From positions 1 to 64,000 of the forward strand of contig JAIQEU010000012.1 of the NCBI GenBank assembly GCA_020073665.1: a DNA stretch of 64,000 nucleotides, in the 5' to 3' direction. Source of the stretch: Terriglobia bacterium. GTDB lineage: Bacteria; Acidobacteriota; Terriglobia; Terriglobales; Acidobacteriaceae. The stretch's first letter is position 1; every line of letters starts with the position of its first letter. Below the pieces are notes generated by a model. It was not told where the DNA came from. It made no database searches and saw nothing but the letters and a program-made list of their open reading frames with translations. Both the position numbers and the translations under genes were made by a program. Shown here piece by piece: positions 8,703 through 17,959 of the stretch.

Positions 8703-9941
8703 TCAGTGGATGGTTTTGGTCTTACGCGACATGTAGTCCATCAGCAGGTACTGCCCCAGCGTATAGGGGGTGGTGAAGTAGGCTTTGCCGCGGCACATTT
8801 CCGTGACTTTCTGCACGAACTGCACCAGGCCGTAATCCGATGCCAGCATAAACGTGTTAATCAGCACGCCGGCGCGTTTGCACTTGGAAACTTCTTCCAG
8901 AGTCTGGCTCACTACCAGGGGATCGAGGCCGAAGGCGTTCTTGTAAATGCGTCCGTCCTCCAGGGTCAGCGCAGAAGGCTTGCCATCGGTAATCATCACG
9001 ATCTGCTTCATATCTTTGCGCTGGCGTTGCAGGATGCGCTGGGCCAGCCGCAATCCCTCGCGAGTGTTGGTGTAGTAGGGGCCTACCTTGACGCGCGCCA
9101 ACTGTGAGAGCGGAACCTCCTCCGCCGAATCATGAAACAGGATCAGCGATAGCGAATCGCCGGGATACTGAGTACGAATGAGGTGCGACAGCGCCATGGC
9201 GACTTTCTTGGCAGGCGTGAAACGGTCTTCGCCGTACAGGATCATGGAATGCGAGCAGTCGAGCATGAGGACCGTGGCACACGATGACTGGTACTCGCAC
9301 TGATGGACCTGCAGGTCGGAATACTCGATGTTCAGCGGCAGGGTCAGGCCTTCGCGTTGTATTGCGCTCGACAGGGTCGCGGTGATGTCGAGATTCAGGG
9401 TGTCGCCGAACTGATACAGCCGGGAGGCGCCGCTGGTCTCGATGCCGGTGGCCAAGTCGCGGGTGTCATGGCGGCCAAAGCTTGATTTGCCCAGGGAGCC
9501 CAGCAGGTCGCGCAGGGTTTTGAAGCCGAGGAAGTCGAGGCTCTTGTCGGTGATTTCGAACTTGGTTTGCGGCTGTGCCGGTCCGACCTGGCCGCTGGCA
9601 GTGGAGGGCTGCGAGGGATCGTGCGGCTCATCAATGCTGATGTAGTCTTCCTGCTCCATACGTTGCAGAAGTTGCTCGATCAGCTCTTCCAGCGTGCCGT
9701 CCGCCTGCATCTGTTGGAGCTGCTCGCGCATTTCCTCGTCTAGCAGGTCGCTTTCTAGCAGCGCTTGCTCGATGGCACGGCGCAGATCATCGAGCGTCTG
9801 CTCGCCGTCCATCTCCCCGTAGCCCATGTAGTCCTGAAATCCGCTCTGCAGCAGGTAATCAGAGAGCGCGCTGAGCAGGTCTTCCATGCTCATCTCGCCG
9901 GCGGGGTCGGGGACGTATTTGGTGTAGCGGGTACGTTTCAT
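8703..9941 (-). CDS. VWA-domain protein, partner of the MoxR-like ATPase
   Basis: 412 residues. The N-terminal half is acidic and helical ([27 protein letters not shown]...). The C-terminal half is a von Willebrand A domain with a MIDAS motif DCSHS ([10 protein letters not shown]) and the later metal-binding TDGKPS. It follows the MoxR-like ATPase on the minus strand after 77 bases. MoxR/VWA pairs act together as chaperone or metal-insertion machines (CbbQ/CbbO and Mg-chelatase I/D are known examples). No chelatase or carboxylase partner adjoins, so the client is unknown. Confidence 0.82.
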   Translation of the reverse strand: MKRTRYTKYVPDPAGEMSMEDLLSALSDYLLQSGFQDYMGYGEMDGEQTLDDLRRAIEQALLESDLLDEEMREQLQQMQADGTLEELIEQLLQRMEQEDYISIDEPHDPSQPSTASGQVGPAQPQTKFEITDKSLDFLGFKTLRDLLGSLGKSSFGRHDTRDLATGIETSGASRLYQFGDTLNLDITATLSSAIQREGLTLPLNIEYSDLQVHQCEYQSSCATVLMLDCSHSMILYGEDRFTPAKKVAMALSHLIRTQYPGDSLSLILFHDSAEEVPLSQLARVKVGPYYTNTREGLRLAQRILQRQRKDMKQIVMITDGKPSALTLEDGRIYKNAFGLDPLVVSQTLEEVSKCKRAGVLINTFMLASDYGLVQFVQKVTEMCRGKAYFTTPYTLGQYLLMDYMSRKTKTIH

Positions 9942-9954
9942 AAAAGCGGGCGTC

Positions 9955-10014
9955 GGACCTCGGACTTCAGACCTCAGGGTCCTTGGTGGGGCCGACGGCT
10001 GAGGTCCGAGGTCC
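9955..10014. repeat. 7-base-period inverted repeat between VWA and MoxR genes
   Basis: GGACCTCGGACTTCAG (9955-9970) pairs with CTGAGGTCCGAGGTCC (9999-10014), 15 of 16 bases. Each arm is built of 7-base units (GGAC/AGAC at 9955, 9962, 9969; GTCC at 10004, 10011). The hairpin occupies nearly the whole 77-base gap and may tune the two messages against each other. Confidence 0.7.
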
Positions 10015-10018
10015 GGTG

Positions 10019-11509
10019 TCAGTTGTACGGCCTGCGTCCGCGAAATGGTGCGTCTTCGTGTTCAAACGTCTTTTTCTCGGCTGGCTTAGGTTGTTTCTCT
10101 CCAGCGGTGAAAACGCGTTCTTCGTTGCGTCCGATGCGTTTGTGCGCATGCAGGCCTTCCAGGACGAACTCCGCGGCTGAGACTTGCAACTCAGGGCTGT
10201 CCTTAGGGCCGACGCTGACTTTCCCCAGCTTGTCCATCAAACCCTGGATGGTCTGGAGAGCCGAAAACACTTCGCCCGCGCCGGCGCCGTCGGGCACCTG
10301 GATTTCGCCGCCCAGGTCGAACCACTGCACTACCTGCTGCATGTTCACACCGGTGAAGTACTCATCATAGGTTTTGGCGATGGCGCTGCGGATCAGTTCG
10401 CGGCCGACGTGGTCGGCGCCTTTCATCTCGCCCTCGTATTCCAGTTCCAGCTTGCCGGTGATCGCCGGGAGAGCAGCGTAAACGTCGCCAATGCGCGGCA
10501 CCACCAGCTTCTCATTGGTGCGAATGGCGCGCCGCTCCGCGTTGGAGATGACGTTCTCCAGGCAGGAGATGGGCAGGCGCTGGCTCACCCCGGAGCGCTT
10601 GTCGATCTTCTTGTCTTCGCGCGCGGCGAAGGCGATGCGCTCGATCACTTCCTGCACGTACTTGGGGACATGGAGCTTGTTTCCGTTGCGCTGGGTCCAG
10701 GCTTCCTGCGCGGTAATTGCGATGCCTTCTTCGACCGAGGCCGGATAGTGGGTGCGGATTTCCGACCCGATGCGATCTTTGAGCGGGGTAATGATTTTTC
10801 CGCGGGCGGTGTAGTCCTCAGGGTTGGCGCTGAACACGATCGCAACGTCCAGCGGCAGGCGAATGGGGTAACCCTTAATCTGGACGTCACCCTCCTGCAT
10901 GATGTTGAACAAGCCGACCTGGATCTTGCCGGCGAGGTCAGGCAGTTCGTTGATGGCGAAAATCCCGCGGTTGGCACGGGGCAGCAACCCGTAGTGGACG
11001 GTCATCTCGCTCGAGAGTTCGTGGCCGCCGCGCGCCGCTTTGATGGGGTCGATGTCGCCGATCAGGTCGGCGATGGTGACGTCGGGCGTGGCGAGCTTTT
11101 CCACGTAACGCTGTTCGGGCGTCAGGTATGCAATGGGCGTTTTGTCGGCCTCGCTCGCGACCAACTCGCGGCAGCGGCGGCAGATGGGCGCGTAGGGATT
11201 GTCGTGAATCTCGCAGCCGGCGATGTAGGGAGTCTGCGGATCGAGCAGCGTGGTCAGGGCGCGCAGGATGCGGCTCTTAGCTTGTCCCCGCAAGCCCAGC
11301 AAGATGAAGTTGTGGCGCGAAAGAACGGCGTTGATAATCTGGGGGACGACGGTGTCGTCATAACCTACGATCCCCGGGAAGATTGGCCCATCCCCACGAA
11401 GCTTCGCTGTCAGGTTCTCGCGTAATTCGTCCTTCACGCGCCGGGCCAGCAAGTATTGTTCAGAAAAAGAACTGTGGCGGAGTTCGCCGAGTGTGCGCGG
11501 GAGACTCAT
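10019..11509 (-). CDS. MoxR/Mg-chelatase-like AAA+ ATPase with variant Walker motifs
   Basis: 496 residues. The Walker A region reads GLRGQAKSR, with Ala where Gly normally precedes Lys. The Walker B region reads [11 protein letters not shown], with Asn replacing the usual Asp, so ATP use may be altered or regulated. A Cys cluster ([15 protein letters not shown]) suggests a small metal-binding insert. The remainder resembles the chelatase-I/MoxR group (sensor region [34 protein letters not shown]). It is upstream of, and likely co-transcribed with, the VWA gene. Client unknown. Confidence 0.82.
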   Translation of the reverse strand: MSLPRTLGELRHSSFSEQYLLARRVKDELRENLTAKLRGDGPIFPGIVGYDDTVVPQIINAVLSRHNFILLGLRGQAKSRILRALTTLLDPQTPYIAGCEIHDNPYAPICRRCRELVASEADKTPIAYLTPEQRYVEKLATPDVTIADLIGDIDPIKAARGGHELSSEMTVHYGLLPRANRGIFAINELPDLAGKIQVGLFNIMQEGDVQIKGYPIRLPLDVAIVFSANPEDYTARGKIITPLKDRIGSEIRTHYPASVEEGIAITAQEAWTQRNGNKLHVPKYVQEVIERIAFAAREDKKIDKRSGVSQRLPISCLENVISNAERRAIRTNEKLVVPRIGDVYAALPAITGKLELEYEGEMKGADHVGRELIRSAIAKTYDEYFTGVNMQQVVQWFDLGGEIQVPDGAGAGEVFSALQTIQGLMDKLGKVSVGPKDSPELQVSAAEFVLEGLHAHKRIGRNEERVFTAGEKQPKPAEKKTFEHEDAPFRGRRPYN

Positions 11510-11642
11510 GATGGAACAACCCCCAGGGGAGACAGCTTAGTGTTTCGATTATACCCCGGGGGGCGTCACAGGCTGATGGGATGATTTTTGGGTGAAGCGC
11601 AGCCAGTTGCGGCTTTTGCAAAGATGGCGTGCTCTGCGCGTA

Positions 11643-12257
11643 TCAGCTGGCGTGCCCATTGCCGCCGGCCTTCTGGCGCACGTGCACGGTTCGCTTCAGG
11701 CTGGGCAGAATGGTTTCGAAATAGGAGATGATGGCTTGCACGCGCTCAGCTTCCGATTTCATTCCCAGCAGCGTCTGCTTGAAATCGAGATCGAGTGGAA
11801 GGCGGCCGACCAGGCGGAAGGAGAGTTGCGGTTCCTCGTCTGCGGTGGCATCGTCCGGCGTCGCTCCGGCCAGCGCAAGAAGCTCGCGATGAAGTTCGAG
11901 GGCGCGGCTGATTTCTTCCCGGGTGGCGCGGCCGGGTTCGTCCTGCAGGTAGAGTACCTCGGCCCGCAAGAACGCGCGCTCATTGTTTACCAGCATCACT
12001 TCGAAGCGCTCACGGCCCTCGGTGACAATATCCATGCGACCGTCGGGATATTGCTTGGTGACGTGCAGAATCTCGGCGGTGCATCCGATCTCGGCCACAC
12101 CCTCTTCGGCTTTCGCCCGGACCACGCCGAAGCCCTTCTTCTGGGCCAGGCACTCGGCGATCATCTCTTTGTAGCGCGGCTCAAAAATGTGCAGCGGCAA
12201 AGGCGTGCCGGGTAACAGCACCAGGTCCAGGGGAAACAAGGGCAGGAGCGAACTCAC
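11643..12257 (-). CDS. stand-alone LON substrate-binding domain protein
   Basis: 204 residues matching the N-terminal domain of Lon protease (LPLFPLDLVLLPGTPLPLHIFEPRYKEMI...GFGVV), without the AAA+ or Ser-Lys protease parts. Stand-alone LON proteins are common in bacteria; a substrate-recognition or adaptor role is assumed but unproven. It starts close to and divergent from the SDR gene at 12361, and reads toward the MoxR gene after a 133-base gap. Confidence 0.85.
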   Translation of the reverse strand: MSSLLPLFPLDLVLLPGTPLPLHIFEPRYKEMIAECLAQKKGFGVVRAKAEEGVAEIGCTAEILHVTKQYPDGRMDIVTEGRERFEVMLVNNERAFLRAEVLYLQDEPGRATREEISRALELHRELLALAGATPDDATADEEPQLSFRLVGRLPLDLDFKQTLLGMKSEAERVQAIISYFETILPSLKRTVHVRQKAGGNGHAS

Positions 12258-12325
12258 GAAACATCCTCCAGCATTTCTTCACGGCAAAACAACGCGCGTG
12301 AACATCGCTGATTGTACGCCTGCGC

Positions 12326-12354
12326 TTGACTTGGTTTCCCGGGGAGCATAAAAG
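12326..12354 (+). promoter_or_regulatory. probable promoter of the SDR gene, possibly leaderless
   Basis: TTGACT at 12326-12331 with AT-rich CATAAAAG at 12347-12354. Transcription would begin within a few bases of the ATG at 12361, so the message may be leaderless; no ribosome-binding site is visible. Confidence 0.4.
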
Positions 12355-12360
12355 CTCGAC

Positions 12361-13143
12361 ATGGACCTTTCAGGGAAAGTTGCGGTGGTCTCGGGTGCTT
12401 CGATGGGAATCGGGGAGGCGATTGCGAAGACATTTGCCGGTCATGGGGCCAACGTGGTGCTGCTCTCACGCGATGCGGGACGCGCCGAAGCCGCCCGCGG
12501 CCGGATCGGGCATACCGAGCGTACCTTGGCCCTGTCGTGTGACGTGCGCAACCGCGAAGAGATTGACCGCGTTCTCAGCCTGACGCTGCACCACTTCGAT
12601 CGGGTGGACGTGTGGGTAAACAATGCCGGACGAGGCCTGCGGGATTCGGTGGCGCAGGTGGACATGGCCGCGTGCCGTGACATCTTCGATACCAATTTCT
12701 TTGGCATGGTTTCGGCGATGCAGGCGGTGATCCCGGTGATGAAGCAGCAGGGGTCGGGAACCATTGTCAACGTATCCAGTGTTGCCGGACACCTTCCGCT
12801 ACCCTTCCACGCGATGTACAGTGCCACCAAGTTCGCCATGAACGCCCTGGGAAAGGCGGCCAGGGTGGAGTTGAAGAGCGCCGGAATTCACGTGATGACC
12901 GTCTGTCCCGGCTATGTGCGCACCGATTTCGGGGAGAATTCAATCCGGGGAAGAGAACTGAAGACGGTTCGGCCGGAAGCCGCTCGCGGTATCAGTGCGG
13001 AACGCGTGGCCCGTGCGACATTTCGGGGGTACGTGAAACAGAAGCGAGAAGTGATCGTGCCCTGGACCATGCATGTTCCAGTCAAGATTTACCAGCTATT
13101 CCCCGGGGTAGTGGAGTGGGCGATGGCGAAAATGGCGAAATAG
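12361..13143 (+). CDS. short-chain dehydrogenase/reductase
   Basis: A 260-residue SDR that oxidises or reduces an unknown alcohol or ketone with NAD(P). It has the nucleotide motif GASMGIG near residue 13, NNAG, a catalytic serine in VNVSSVAG and the YSATK catalytic pair. The C-terminal part (VKIYQLFPGVVEWAMAKMAK) is amphipathic and may bind membrane. Its stop codon is directly followed by a strong two-way terminator. The substrate cannot be told from sequence. Confidence 0.88.
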   Translation: MDLSGKVAVVSGASMGIGEAIAKTFAGHGANVVLLSRDAGRAEAARGRIGHTERTLALSCDVRNREEIDRVLSLTLHHFDRVDVWVNNAGRGLRDSVAQVDMAACRDIFDTNFFGMVSAMQAVIPVMKQQGSGTIVNVSSVAGHLPLPFHAMYSATKFAMNALGKAARVELKSAGIHVMTVCPGYVRTDFGENSIRGRELKTVRPEAARGISAERVARATFRGYVKQKREVIVPWTMHVPVKIYQLFPGVVEWAMAKMAK

Positions 13144-13147
13144 AATC

Positions 13148-13183
13148 AAATGAAAACCGCAGCGTCCCCTGCGGTTTTCATTT
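13148..13183. terminator. bidirectional terminator between SDR and TPR genes
   Basis: A perfect 15-base-pair stem (13148-13162 with 13169-13183) and a 6-base loop CGTCCC; the arms AAATGAAAACCGCAG and its complement give U-rich tails in both directions. It serves two convergent genes. Confidence 0.9.
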
Positions 13184-13491
13184 CATCCCAACTCCGCCAG
13201 CATGGCTTCCATCTCGGATTGCGCGTGGGCGTTGCCGGTGCGCTTGGCGGAGGCAATGCCATCGGCCAGCATGTGCTTGGCTTCCTCGGTCCGGCTGGCG
13301 CCGGCCAAGGTCTGAGCGGCCATGAAATAGCCTGGGGTGTAGTCGGGATGGGTGGCGAGAAGCTTCTTGAACTCTTCCAGGGCGCGTTCAACACCTCCCA
13401 TCTTGGAGTATTCCATGGCCAAGCCGTAACGGGCAAAGGCGTCGTCGGGGTTCTCGGAAAGAATCTCGTTCAGCATTGCCATGCGATCCAT
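13183..13491 (-). CDS. small TPR-repeat protein
   Basis: 102 residues from ATG 13491. Two tetratricopeptide-like repeats are visible (DAFARYGLAMEYSKMGGVERALEEFKKLL and the following YTPGYFMAAQTLAGASRTEEAKHML). Such repeats mediate protein contacts. The longer frame back to 13548 runs into an intergenic 7-base repeat, so ATG 13491 is preferred. Partners are unknown. Confidence 0.75.
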   Translation of the reverse strand: MDRMAMLNEILSENPDDAFARYGLAMEYSKMGGVERALEEFKKLLATHPDYTPGYFMAAQTLAGASRTEEAKHMLADGIASAKRTGNAHAQSEMEAMLAELG

Positions 13492-13496
13492 AGAAG

Positions 13497-13529
13497 CAGT
13501 TTCCAGTTGCTCGTGGTCAGTTGCCAGTA
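13497..13529. repeat. 7-base-period intergenic repeat
   Basis: CAGT or CAG recurs at 13497, 13504, 13518 and 13525, all on one 7-base grid (the 13511 unit is degenerate). It lies just upstream of the TPR gene start. Confidence 0.6.
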
Positions 13530-13607
13530 AGAGATTACTACACGGCACTAGCGACGGCGCGGCGTGATGGGTACAATGCCCTCATTCCGCCAAGGAGGCG
13601 TCGCAAA

Positions 13608-14057
13608 TTGGCCTGTCCGTTCTTTTGGCCTGTCCGGAAGTCGGAAGAAGGCGGCTGGCTCCACGCGTCGCGCTTGCCGCTGGGTTGCGGGTGGACTGGT
13701 CATTGTTCGGCTCCCGGCTACGAAGGCACCAAGCCCAGCGATGAGGAAGTGCGGGAATTGTGCAATTTGGGCTATGCCACCAATTGCCCACGATTGCCCG
13801 CGGGACGGGCGTGCGACGCGGTACGGTTTTCCGTGGCGCGGGAGCGGGGCGCGCAATTGTCGCTGCGGTTCGTCTGCGAGGCAGGGCATCGCCCAGTGGA
13901 GCATGGCACGCTCGAGTACGATTCGCAGCTGGGACGCTGGATTTCGTCTCATGCCGACGCCCGCATCCAGAAGATGGCGGAGTGTTATCTCGAAACCTAT
14001 TTGCTTCGTAGAACCCAACCCGCAGGAGCGGGTTTCCCAGCGAGCACAAACTTATGA
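13608..14057 (+). CDS. Cys-rich conserved protein, unknown function
   Basis: 149 residues from a TTG at 13608, set by AAGGAGG at 13592-13598 (9-base spacing). The protein begins with ACPFFWPV, then has a CGWTGHC pair, CNLGYATNC, RACDAVRFSV and FVCEAGH, about eight cysteines in all, which suggests a metal or iron-sulfur site. A second frame over the same DNA is open but Arg/Ser-rich and looks like a shadow. The stop overlaps the thioesterase start (ATGA), so the two are translationally coupled. No family name is recognised. Confidence 0.65.
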   Translation: MACPFFWPVRKSEEGGWLHASRLPLGCGWTGHCSAPGYEGTKPSDEEVRELCNLGYATNCPRLPAGRACDAVRFSVARERGAQLSLRFVCEAGHRPVEHGTLEYDSQLGRWISSHADARIQKMAECYLETYLLRRTQPAGAGFPASTNL

Positions 14058-14560
14058 AAGATAGCGAAGACCTGAAGATGCCGCGCCCGGTGCGCGATTC
14101 GCAGTCGGAAATGGCCGAGATTGTTCTGCCCAACGATGCCAACCCGCTGGGCGCTCTGCTTGGCGGACGCCTGATGCACTGGATTGACCTGGCCGGCGCC
14201 ATGGCGGCGCATCGCCACTCGCGGCAATACGTGGTTACCGCGTCCATCGATCACCTGGATTTCTGGGTGCCGGTACACATCGGCGACCTGGTCATTCTGC
14301 GCTCGTCGGTGAACCGCGTCTTCCATACCTCGATGGAGGTTGGAGTCAAGGTGTGGGTAGAGAACTACCTGCTCGACAATTGCCAGCACGTGAGCTCCGC
14401 CTACCTGACGTTCGTGGCCGTGGATGCCGGCGGACGGCACCTGCCGGTTCCTGCCGTGGTTCCGGAAAGCGAAGAGCAGCAGCGTCGCTACGAGGATGCG
14501 GGGCGGCGTCGCGAGAACCGTCGCGCAGAGCTGGAACGGCGTCGCAACAACCTGCGGTAG
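14054..14560 (+). CDS. hotdog-fold acyl-CoA thioesterase (YciA-like)
   Basis: 168 residues. The hotdog core shows NPLGALLGGRLMHWIDLAGAMAAHRH, the usual asparagine-plus-glycine loop and long central helix of YciA/BFIT-type thioesterases that hydrolyse acyl-CoA. It continues with VTASIDHLDFWVPVHIGDLV. The C-terminus is a charged helix (RRENRRAELERRRNNLR) not needed for catalysis. It overlaps the Cys-rich gene by four bases. Chain-length preference cannot be told. Confidence 0.85.
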   Translation: MKDSEDLKMPRPVRDSQSEMAEIVLPNDANPLGALLGGRLMHWIDLAGAMAAHRHSRQYVVTASIDHLDFWVPVHIGDLVILRSSVNRVFHTSMEVGVKVWVENYLLDNCQHVSSAYLTFVAVDAGGRHLPVPAVVPESEEQQRRYEDAGRRRENRRAELERRRNNLR

Positions 14561-14573
14561 GCGAAGGCTCTGT

Positions 14574-14589
14574 TGTGATTTACATCACA
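14574..14589 (+). promoter_or_regulatory. CRP/FNR-family operator of cydAB
   Basis: TGTGATTTACATCACA is a perfect TGTGA-N6-TCACA palindrome. Its centre (14581.5) lies 30 bases before a -10 box GATAAT (14612-14617); with a start near 14624 the site is at about -42, the class II activator position. A low-oxygen or nitric-oxide sensing CRP/FNR-type protein is the natural candidate; the regulator gene is not in this window. Confidence 0.75.
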
Positions 14590-14644
14590 TCCAGTGTGGT
14601 CTCCCTTTCCGGATAATGCAGTCTTGCGTTAACGGGGCGACCTC

Positions 14645-15982
14645 ATGGATAGTGCACTGCTGATTCATCGCCTTCATTTTGCGTTCACCGCCACCTTTCA
14701 CTACCTGTTTCCCCAGCTCACCATGGGGTTGGCGCCGCTGATCGTGGTGCTCAAGACCATTGGGCTGCGCCGCAATGACGAGACCTACCACCAGGCGGCC
14801 CGCTTCTGGGCGAAGATCTTTGGCATCAGTTTCGTGCTCGGAGTGGTGACGGGCATTCCCATGGAATTCCAGTTCGGCACCAACTGGTCAGTCTTTTCGC
14901 GTTTTGCGGGAGGGGTGATCGGCCAGACCCTGGCCATGGAGGGGATGTTTGCTTTCTTCCTGGAATCGGCGTTCCTGGGGTTGTTCTTGTACGGAGAGAA
15001 ACGTCTGAGTCCGAAGGCACACTGGTGGTCGGCGATGGCGGTGTTTCTGGGGTCGTGGCTTTCCGGCTATTTCATCATCGCGACCGATGCGTGGATGCAG
15101 CATCCGGTGGGCTACGTCCATGCGGCGGATGGCTCGGTGCAGCTCAGCAGCTTCTGGGAGCTGGTGCTGAACCCGTGGGCGTGGTGGCAATACGCGCACA
15201 ACATGAGCGGCGCCGGCATCACCGGAGCGTTTGTGATGGCTTCGGTGGGCGCTTTCTACCTGCTGGGCCGGAAGCACGTGGAGCACGGGAAGATATTCGT
15301 GAAAGTGGGAGTTGTGGCGGGCTGCATTTTCAGCGTGCTGCAACTTTTCCCGACGGGAGACGGGCAGGGGAAAATGGTCGCGCTGAACCAGCCGGTGACG
15401 CTGGCCGCGATGGAGTCGTTGTTCGAGGGACAGCCGGGAGCGCCGCTGGTGATCATTGGCCAACCTAATGTGGATGAGAAGAAGATCGACAATCCCATCC
15501 TGGTTCCGAAGATGTTGAGTTTCCTGACCTACCGGCGGTGGAATGCGCACGTGCAGGGGCTGGACGCCTTCCCGCCGGAGCAATGGCCGCAGAATATCCC
15601 TCTGCTCTATTACAGCTACCACATCATGGTGGGACTGGGGACGATCTTCATCGCGGTCATGGTGGTTGCGGTGTTGCTGCTGTGGCGCGGCAAGCTGTTC
15701 GATGCCCGCTGGATGCTGTGGCTGCTGCTGCTGAGCCTGCCGTTTCCCTTCATTGCCAACACCGCAGGCTGGCTGACCGCGGAACTGGGACGCCAACCGT
15801 GGCTGGTGTACGGGCTGATGCGGACCGCAGATGGCTATTCCAAGAACGTCTCTGCCGGCAACGGCTTATTTACCCTGCTCGGCTTCATGGGAATGTACAC
15901 CGTCCTGGGGATTCTCTTCCTGTTCCTGATCCGCTTTGAAATTGAACGGGGGCCGGAGGCGGACCGGGCGGCAGCCCACTAA
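14645..15982 (+). CDS. cydA: cytochrome bd oxidase subunit I
   Basis: 445 residues, the heme-carrying subunit of the quinol oxidase that reduces oxygen to water with high affinity. His19 and His185 (YAHNM), Glu99 and Glu107 sit where E. coli CydA has its heme ligands and proton-path acids. It is shorter than E. coli CydA (about 520), which points to the short Q-loop class. Many membrane spans are visible. cydB follows after 8 bases. A CRP/FNR-type site in activating position stands upstream, fitting induction at low oxygen. Confidence 0.96.
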   Translation: MDSALLIHRLHFAFTATFHYLFPQLTMGLAPLIVVLKTIGLRRNDETYHQAARFWAKIFGISFVLGVVTGIPMEFQFGTNWSVFSRFAGGVIGQTLAMEGMFAFFLESAFLGLFLYGEKRLSPKAHWWSAMAVFLGSWLSGYFIIATDAWMQHPVGYVHAADGSVQLSSFWELVLNPWAWWQYAHNMSGAGITGAFVMASVGAFYLLGRKHVEHGKIFVKVGVVAGCIFSVLQLFPTGDGQGKMVALNQPVTLAAMESLFEGQPGAPLVIIGQPNVDEKKIDNPILVPKMLSFLTYRRWNAHVQGLDAFPPEQWPQNIPLLYYSYHIMVGLGTIFIAVMVVAVLLLWRGKLFDARWMLWLLLLSLPFPFIANTAGWLTAELGRQPWLVYGLMRTADGYSKNVSAGNGLFTLLGFMGMYTVLGILFLFLIRFEIERGPEADRAAAH

Positions 15983-15990
15983 GAGGACTT

Positions 15991-17028
15991 ATGGAAACGC
16001 TCTGGTTCATGATTGTCGCCGTGATGCTGACTGCCTACGTTGTGCTCGATGGCTTCGACCTGGGGGCGGGCATTATCTACCTGACCGTTGCCAGGACGAG
16101 TGACGAGCGGCGCACGGTGCTGAGGGCCATCGGGCCGGTGTGGGACGGCAACGAAGTCTGGTTGCTGGCCGCCGGGGGGACGCTGTACTTCGCCTTTCCC
16201 CAACTCTATGCCTCGAGCTTCAGCGGATTCTACCTGCCGCTGATGATGGTGTTGTGGCTGCTCATGCTGCGGGCCATTGGCATTGAGTTCCGCACCCATA
16301 TTGAGAATCCAGTGTGGCAAGCGTTCTTTGATGCGGTGTTTTTTGGCGCCAGCGCGCTGCTGGCTATTTTTTTCGGGGCGGCGTTGGGTAACGTGATCCG
16401 CGGTGTTCCCCTGGGGCCGGATGGCTACTTCTTCGAGCCGATGTGGACCACCTTCAAACTGGGGCCCAATCCGGGCATCCTCGATTGGTATACGGTGACC
16501 ACCGGCGTGGTGGCCCTGGTAACGCTGACCGTCCACGGGGCACTGTACGTCGCGGTAAAGACCGAGAACGAACTGAGCCGGCGCGCCCGCGGAGTGGCAA
16601 TCATGTTGTGGCCGGTGCAGTTCTTCCTGACCTGCTTCAGCCTGGGGGTAACGTATTGGATCCGGCCCTCGGTGATGGACAACTATCGCGCGCACCCGAT
16701 TGGTCTGCTGGTGCCGGTGGTGGTATTCGGAAGCCTGGCAGTGATGATGTGGGCGGCCCCGAAAGGGAAGGAGAAACGGGCATTCATCGCTTCCTGCGTC
16801 TACATTGCCGGCATGCTGGTCGGGGCCGCGTTTGCGCTCTATCCGGTGGTGCTTCCCGCTCGGACCGCAGCCTACAGCCTGACCATTTACAACACGGCTG
16901 CTGGACACCACGGACTGGCGGTCGGCATGGTGTGGTGGACCATGGGTGTGGTGCTGGCGCTGGGGTACTTTGTGTTCGTCTATCGCATGTTTCGGGGCAA
17001 GGTACGGTTGGAGGGTGGCGGGTACTGA
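15991..17028 (+). CDS. cydB: cytochrome bd oxidase subunit II
   Basis: 345 residues with the typical start METLWFMIVAVMLTAYVVLDGFDLGAGI, GPVWDGNEVWLLAAGGTLYFAFP and many membrane spans. It completes the cytochrome bd complex with CydA in the inner membrane. The gene is 8 bases downstream of cydA and ends in a hairpin terminator. No small CydX-like subunit is seen after it. Confidence 0.96.
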   Translation: METLWFMIVAVMLTAYVVLDGFDLGAGIIYLTVARTSDERRTVLRAIGPVWDGNEVWLLAAGGTLYFAFPQLYASSFSGFYLPLMMVLWLLMLRAIGIEFRTHIENPVWQAFFDAVFFGASALLAIFFGAALGNVIRGVPLGPDGYFFEPMWTTFKLGPNPGILDWYTVTTGVVALVTLTVHGALYVAVKTENELSRRARGVAIMLWPVQFFLTCFSLGVTYWIRPSVMDNYRAHPIGLLVPVVVFGSLAVMMWAAPKGKEKRAFIASCVYIAGMLVGAAFALYPVVLPARTAAYSLTIYNTAAGHHGLAVGMVWWTMGVVLALGYFVFVYRMFRGKVRLEGGGY

Positions 17029-17051
17029 GTTGGCCACCGAAAACGCCTTTG

Positions 17052-17080
17052 AGAGACGCAGTTGGGCTGCGTCTCTTTCT
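17052..17080 (+). terminator. terminator of cydAB
   Basis: A ten-base-pair stem AGAGACGCAG/CTGCGTCTCT (17052-17061 with 17067-17076), loop TTGGG, followed by TTCT. Confidence 0.8.
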
Positions 17081-17114
17081 GTCAGCAGCGCCTTCGTCTA
17101 GACTATCCGGCAGC

Positions 17115-17873
17115 ATGAACTCCCGCCTGAAAGACAAGATTGCCATCATTACCGGCGCAGGCAGCGGCATTGGCCGGGCCTCCGCGATCGCTTTGGCGCG
17201 CGAGGGCGCAAGGGTAGCGCTGGTCGGCCGCCGCCAGGACCGGCTCGAAGATGTGGCCCGCCAGATCGGTGACTCGGCGTTAGTGGTCGCCGCCGACGTG
17301 TCGAAACAGGATGGAATCGACCTGGTGGTGGAGCAGACCGTGGCCAGCTTCGGCGGCCTGAACGTGCTGGTAAACAATGCCGGGGTGTTGCACATCGGAA
17401 CCGTGGAGCAAATCACGGAAGAGCAGTGGGACGAAACCTTCGATGTGAATGTCCGCGGTCTCTGGCTACTCTCCCGCGCCGTGTTGCCGCATATGCGCAA
17501 GGCGGGAGGCGGTTCGATCATCAACATCGCCTCGGTGCTGGGGATCAACGGGGCGCGCGACCGGGCGTCGTATGCGCCGTCCAAAGGGGCGGTTGTCCTG
17601 CTGACCAAGTGCATGGCCATTGACCACGGACCGGAGAACATCCGGGTCAACGCCATTTGCCCGTCGTTCGTGGAGACTGCTCTGACCGCGGCGGTCATCG
17701 CCAAAGCGCCCGATCCGCAAGCGGTGCGGCAGGAACGGATCAAAGTGCATCCCATCGGGCGTCTCGGCACACCGGAGGATATGGCAGGGTTGACGGTGTA
17801 CCTGGCCAGCGATGAATCGTCGTGGGTGACGGGAGCAGTGTTTCCGGTGGATGGGGGATACCTGGCGGTGTGA
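17115..17873 (+). CDS. short-chain dehydrogenase/reductase, FabG-like
   Basis: 252 residues starting MNSRLKDKIAIITGAGSGIGRA at ATG 17115; the upstream in-frame extension overlaps cydB and is a shadow. TGAGSGIG binds NAD(P), NNAG stabilises the core, and Ser (INIASVLG) with YAPSK completes the catalytic set. The C-terminus GAVFPVDGGYLAV is typical of FabG-like SDRs. It is separated from cydB by the terminator, so it is an independent unit. The substrate is unknown. Confidence 0.88.
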   Translation: MNSRLKDKIAIITGAGSGIGRASAIALAREGARVALVGRRQDRLEDVARQIGDSALVVAADVSKQDGIDLVVEQTVASFGGLNVLVNNAGVLHIGTVEQITEEQWDETFDVNVRGLWLLSRAVLPHMRKAGGGSIINIASVLGINGARDRASYAPSKGAVVLLTKCMAIDHGPENIRVNAICPSFVETALTAAVIAKAPDPQAVRQERIKVHPIGRLGTPEDMAGLTVYLASDESSWVTGAVFPVDGGYLAV

Positions 17874-17885
17874 GCGAAGCAGCAC

Positions 17886-17947
17886 TCAGCATTCAGCCAG
17901 CGGAGCTAATTGCCAGGTGCCAAAGGCTAGCGTGGGCTGAATGCTGA
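17886..17947. repeat. 7-base-period inverted repeat after the SDR gene
   Basis: TCAGCATTCAGCC (17886-17898) pairs perfectly with GGCTGAATGCTGA (17935-17947). TCAG recurs at 17886 and 17893 and CTGA at 17937 and 17944, so both arms carry the 7-base period. It may act as a weak terminator, but there is no T-tract. Confidence 0.65.
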
Positions 17948-17959
17948 AGGCTTGCCACA

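Noticed and set aside
10184-11425. Long open frame (413 codons) on the plus strand
   Set aside because: It is antisense to the MoxR-like gene, has no ribosome-binding site and its composition is that of a shadow.
13564-14064. Open frame overlapping the Cys-rich gene in another frame
   Set aside because: Arg/Ser-rich without pattern; the frame at 13608 has a ribosome-binding site and couples to the next gene.
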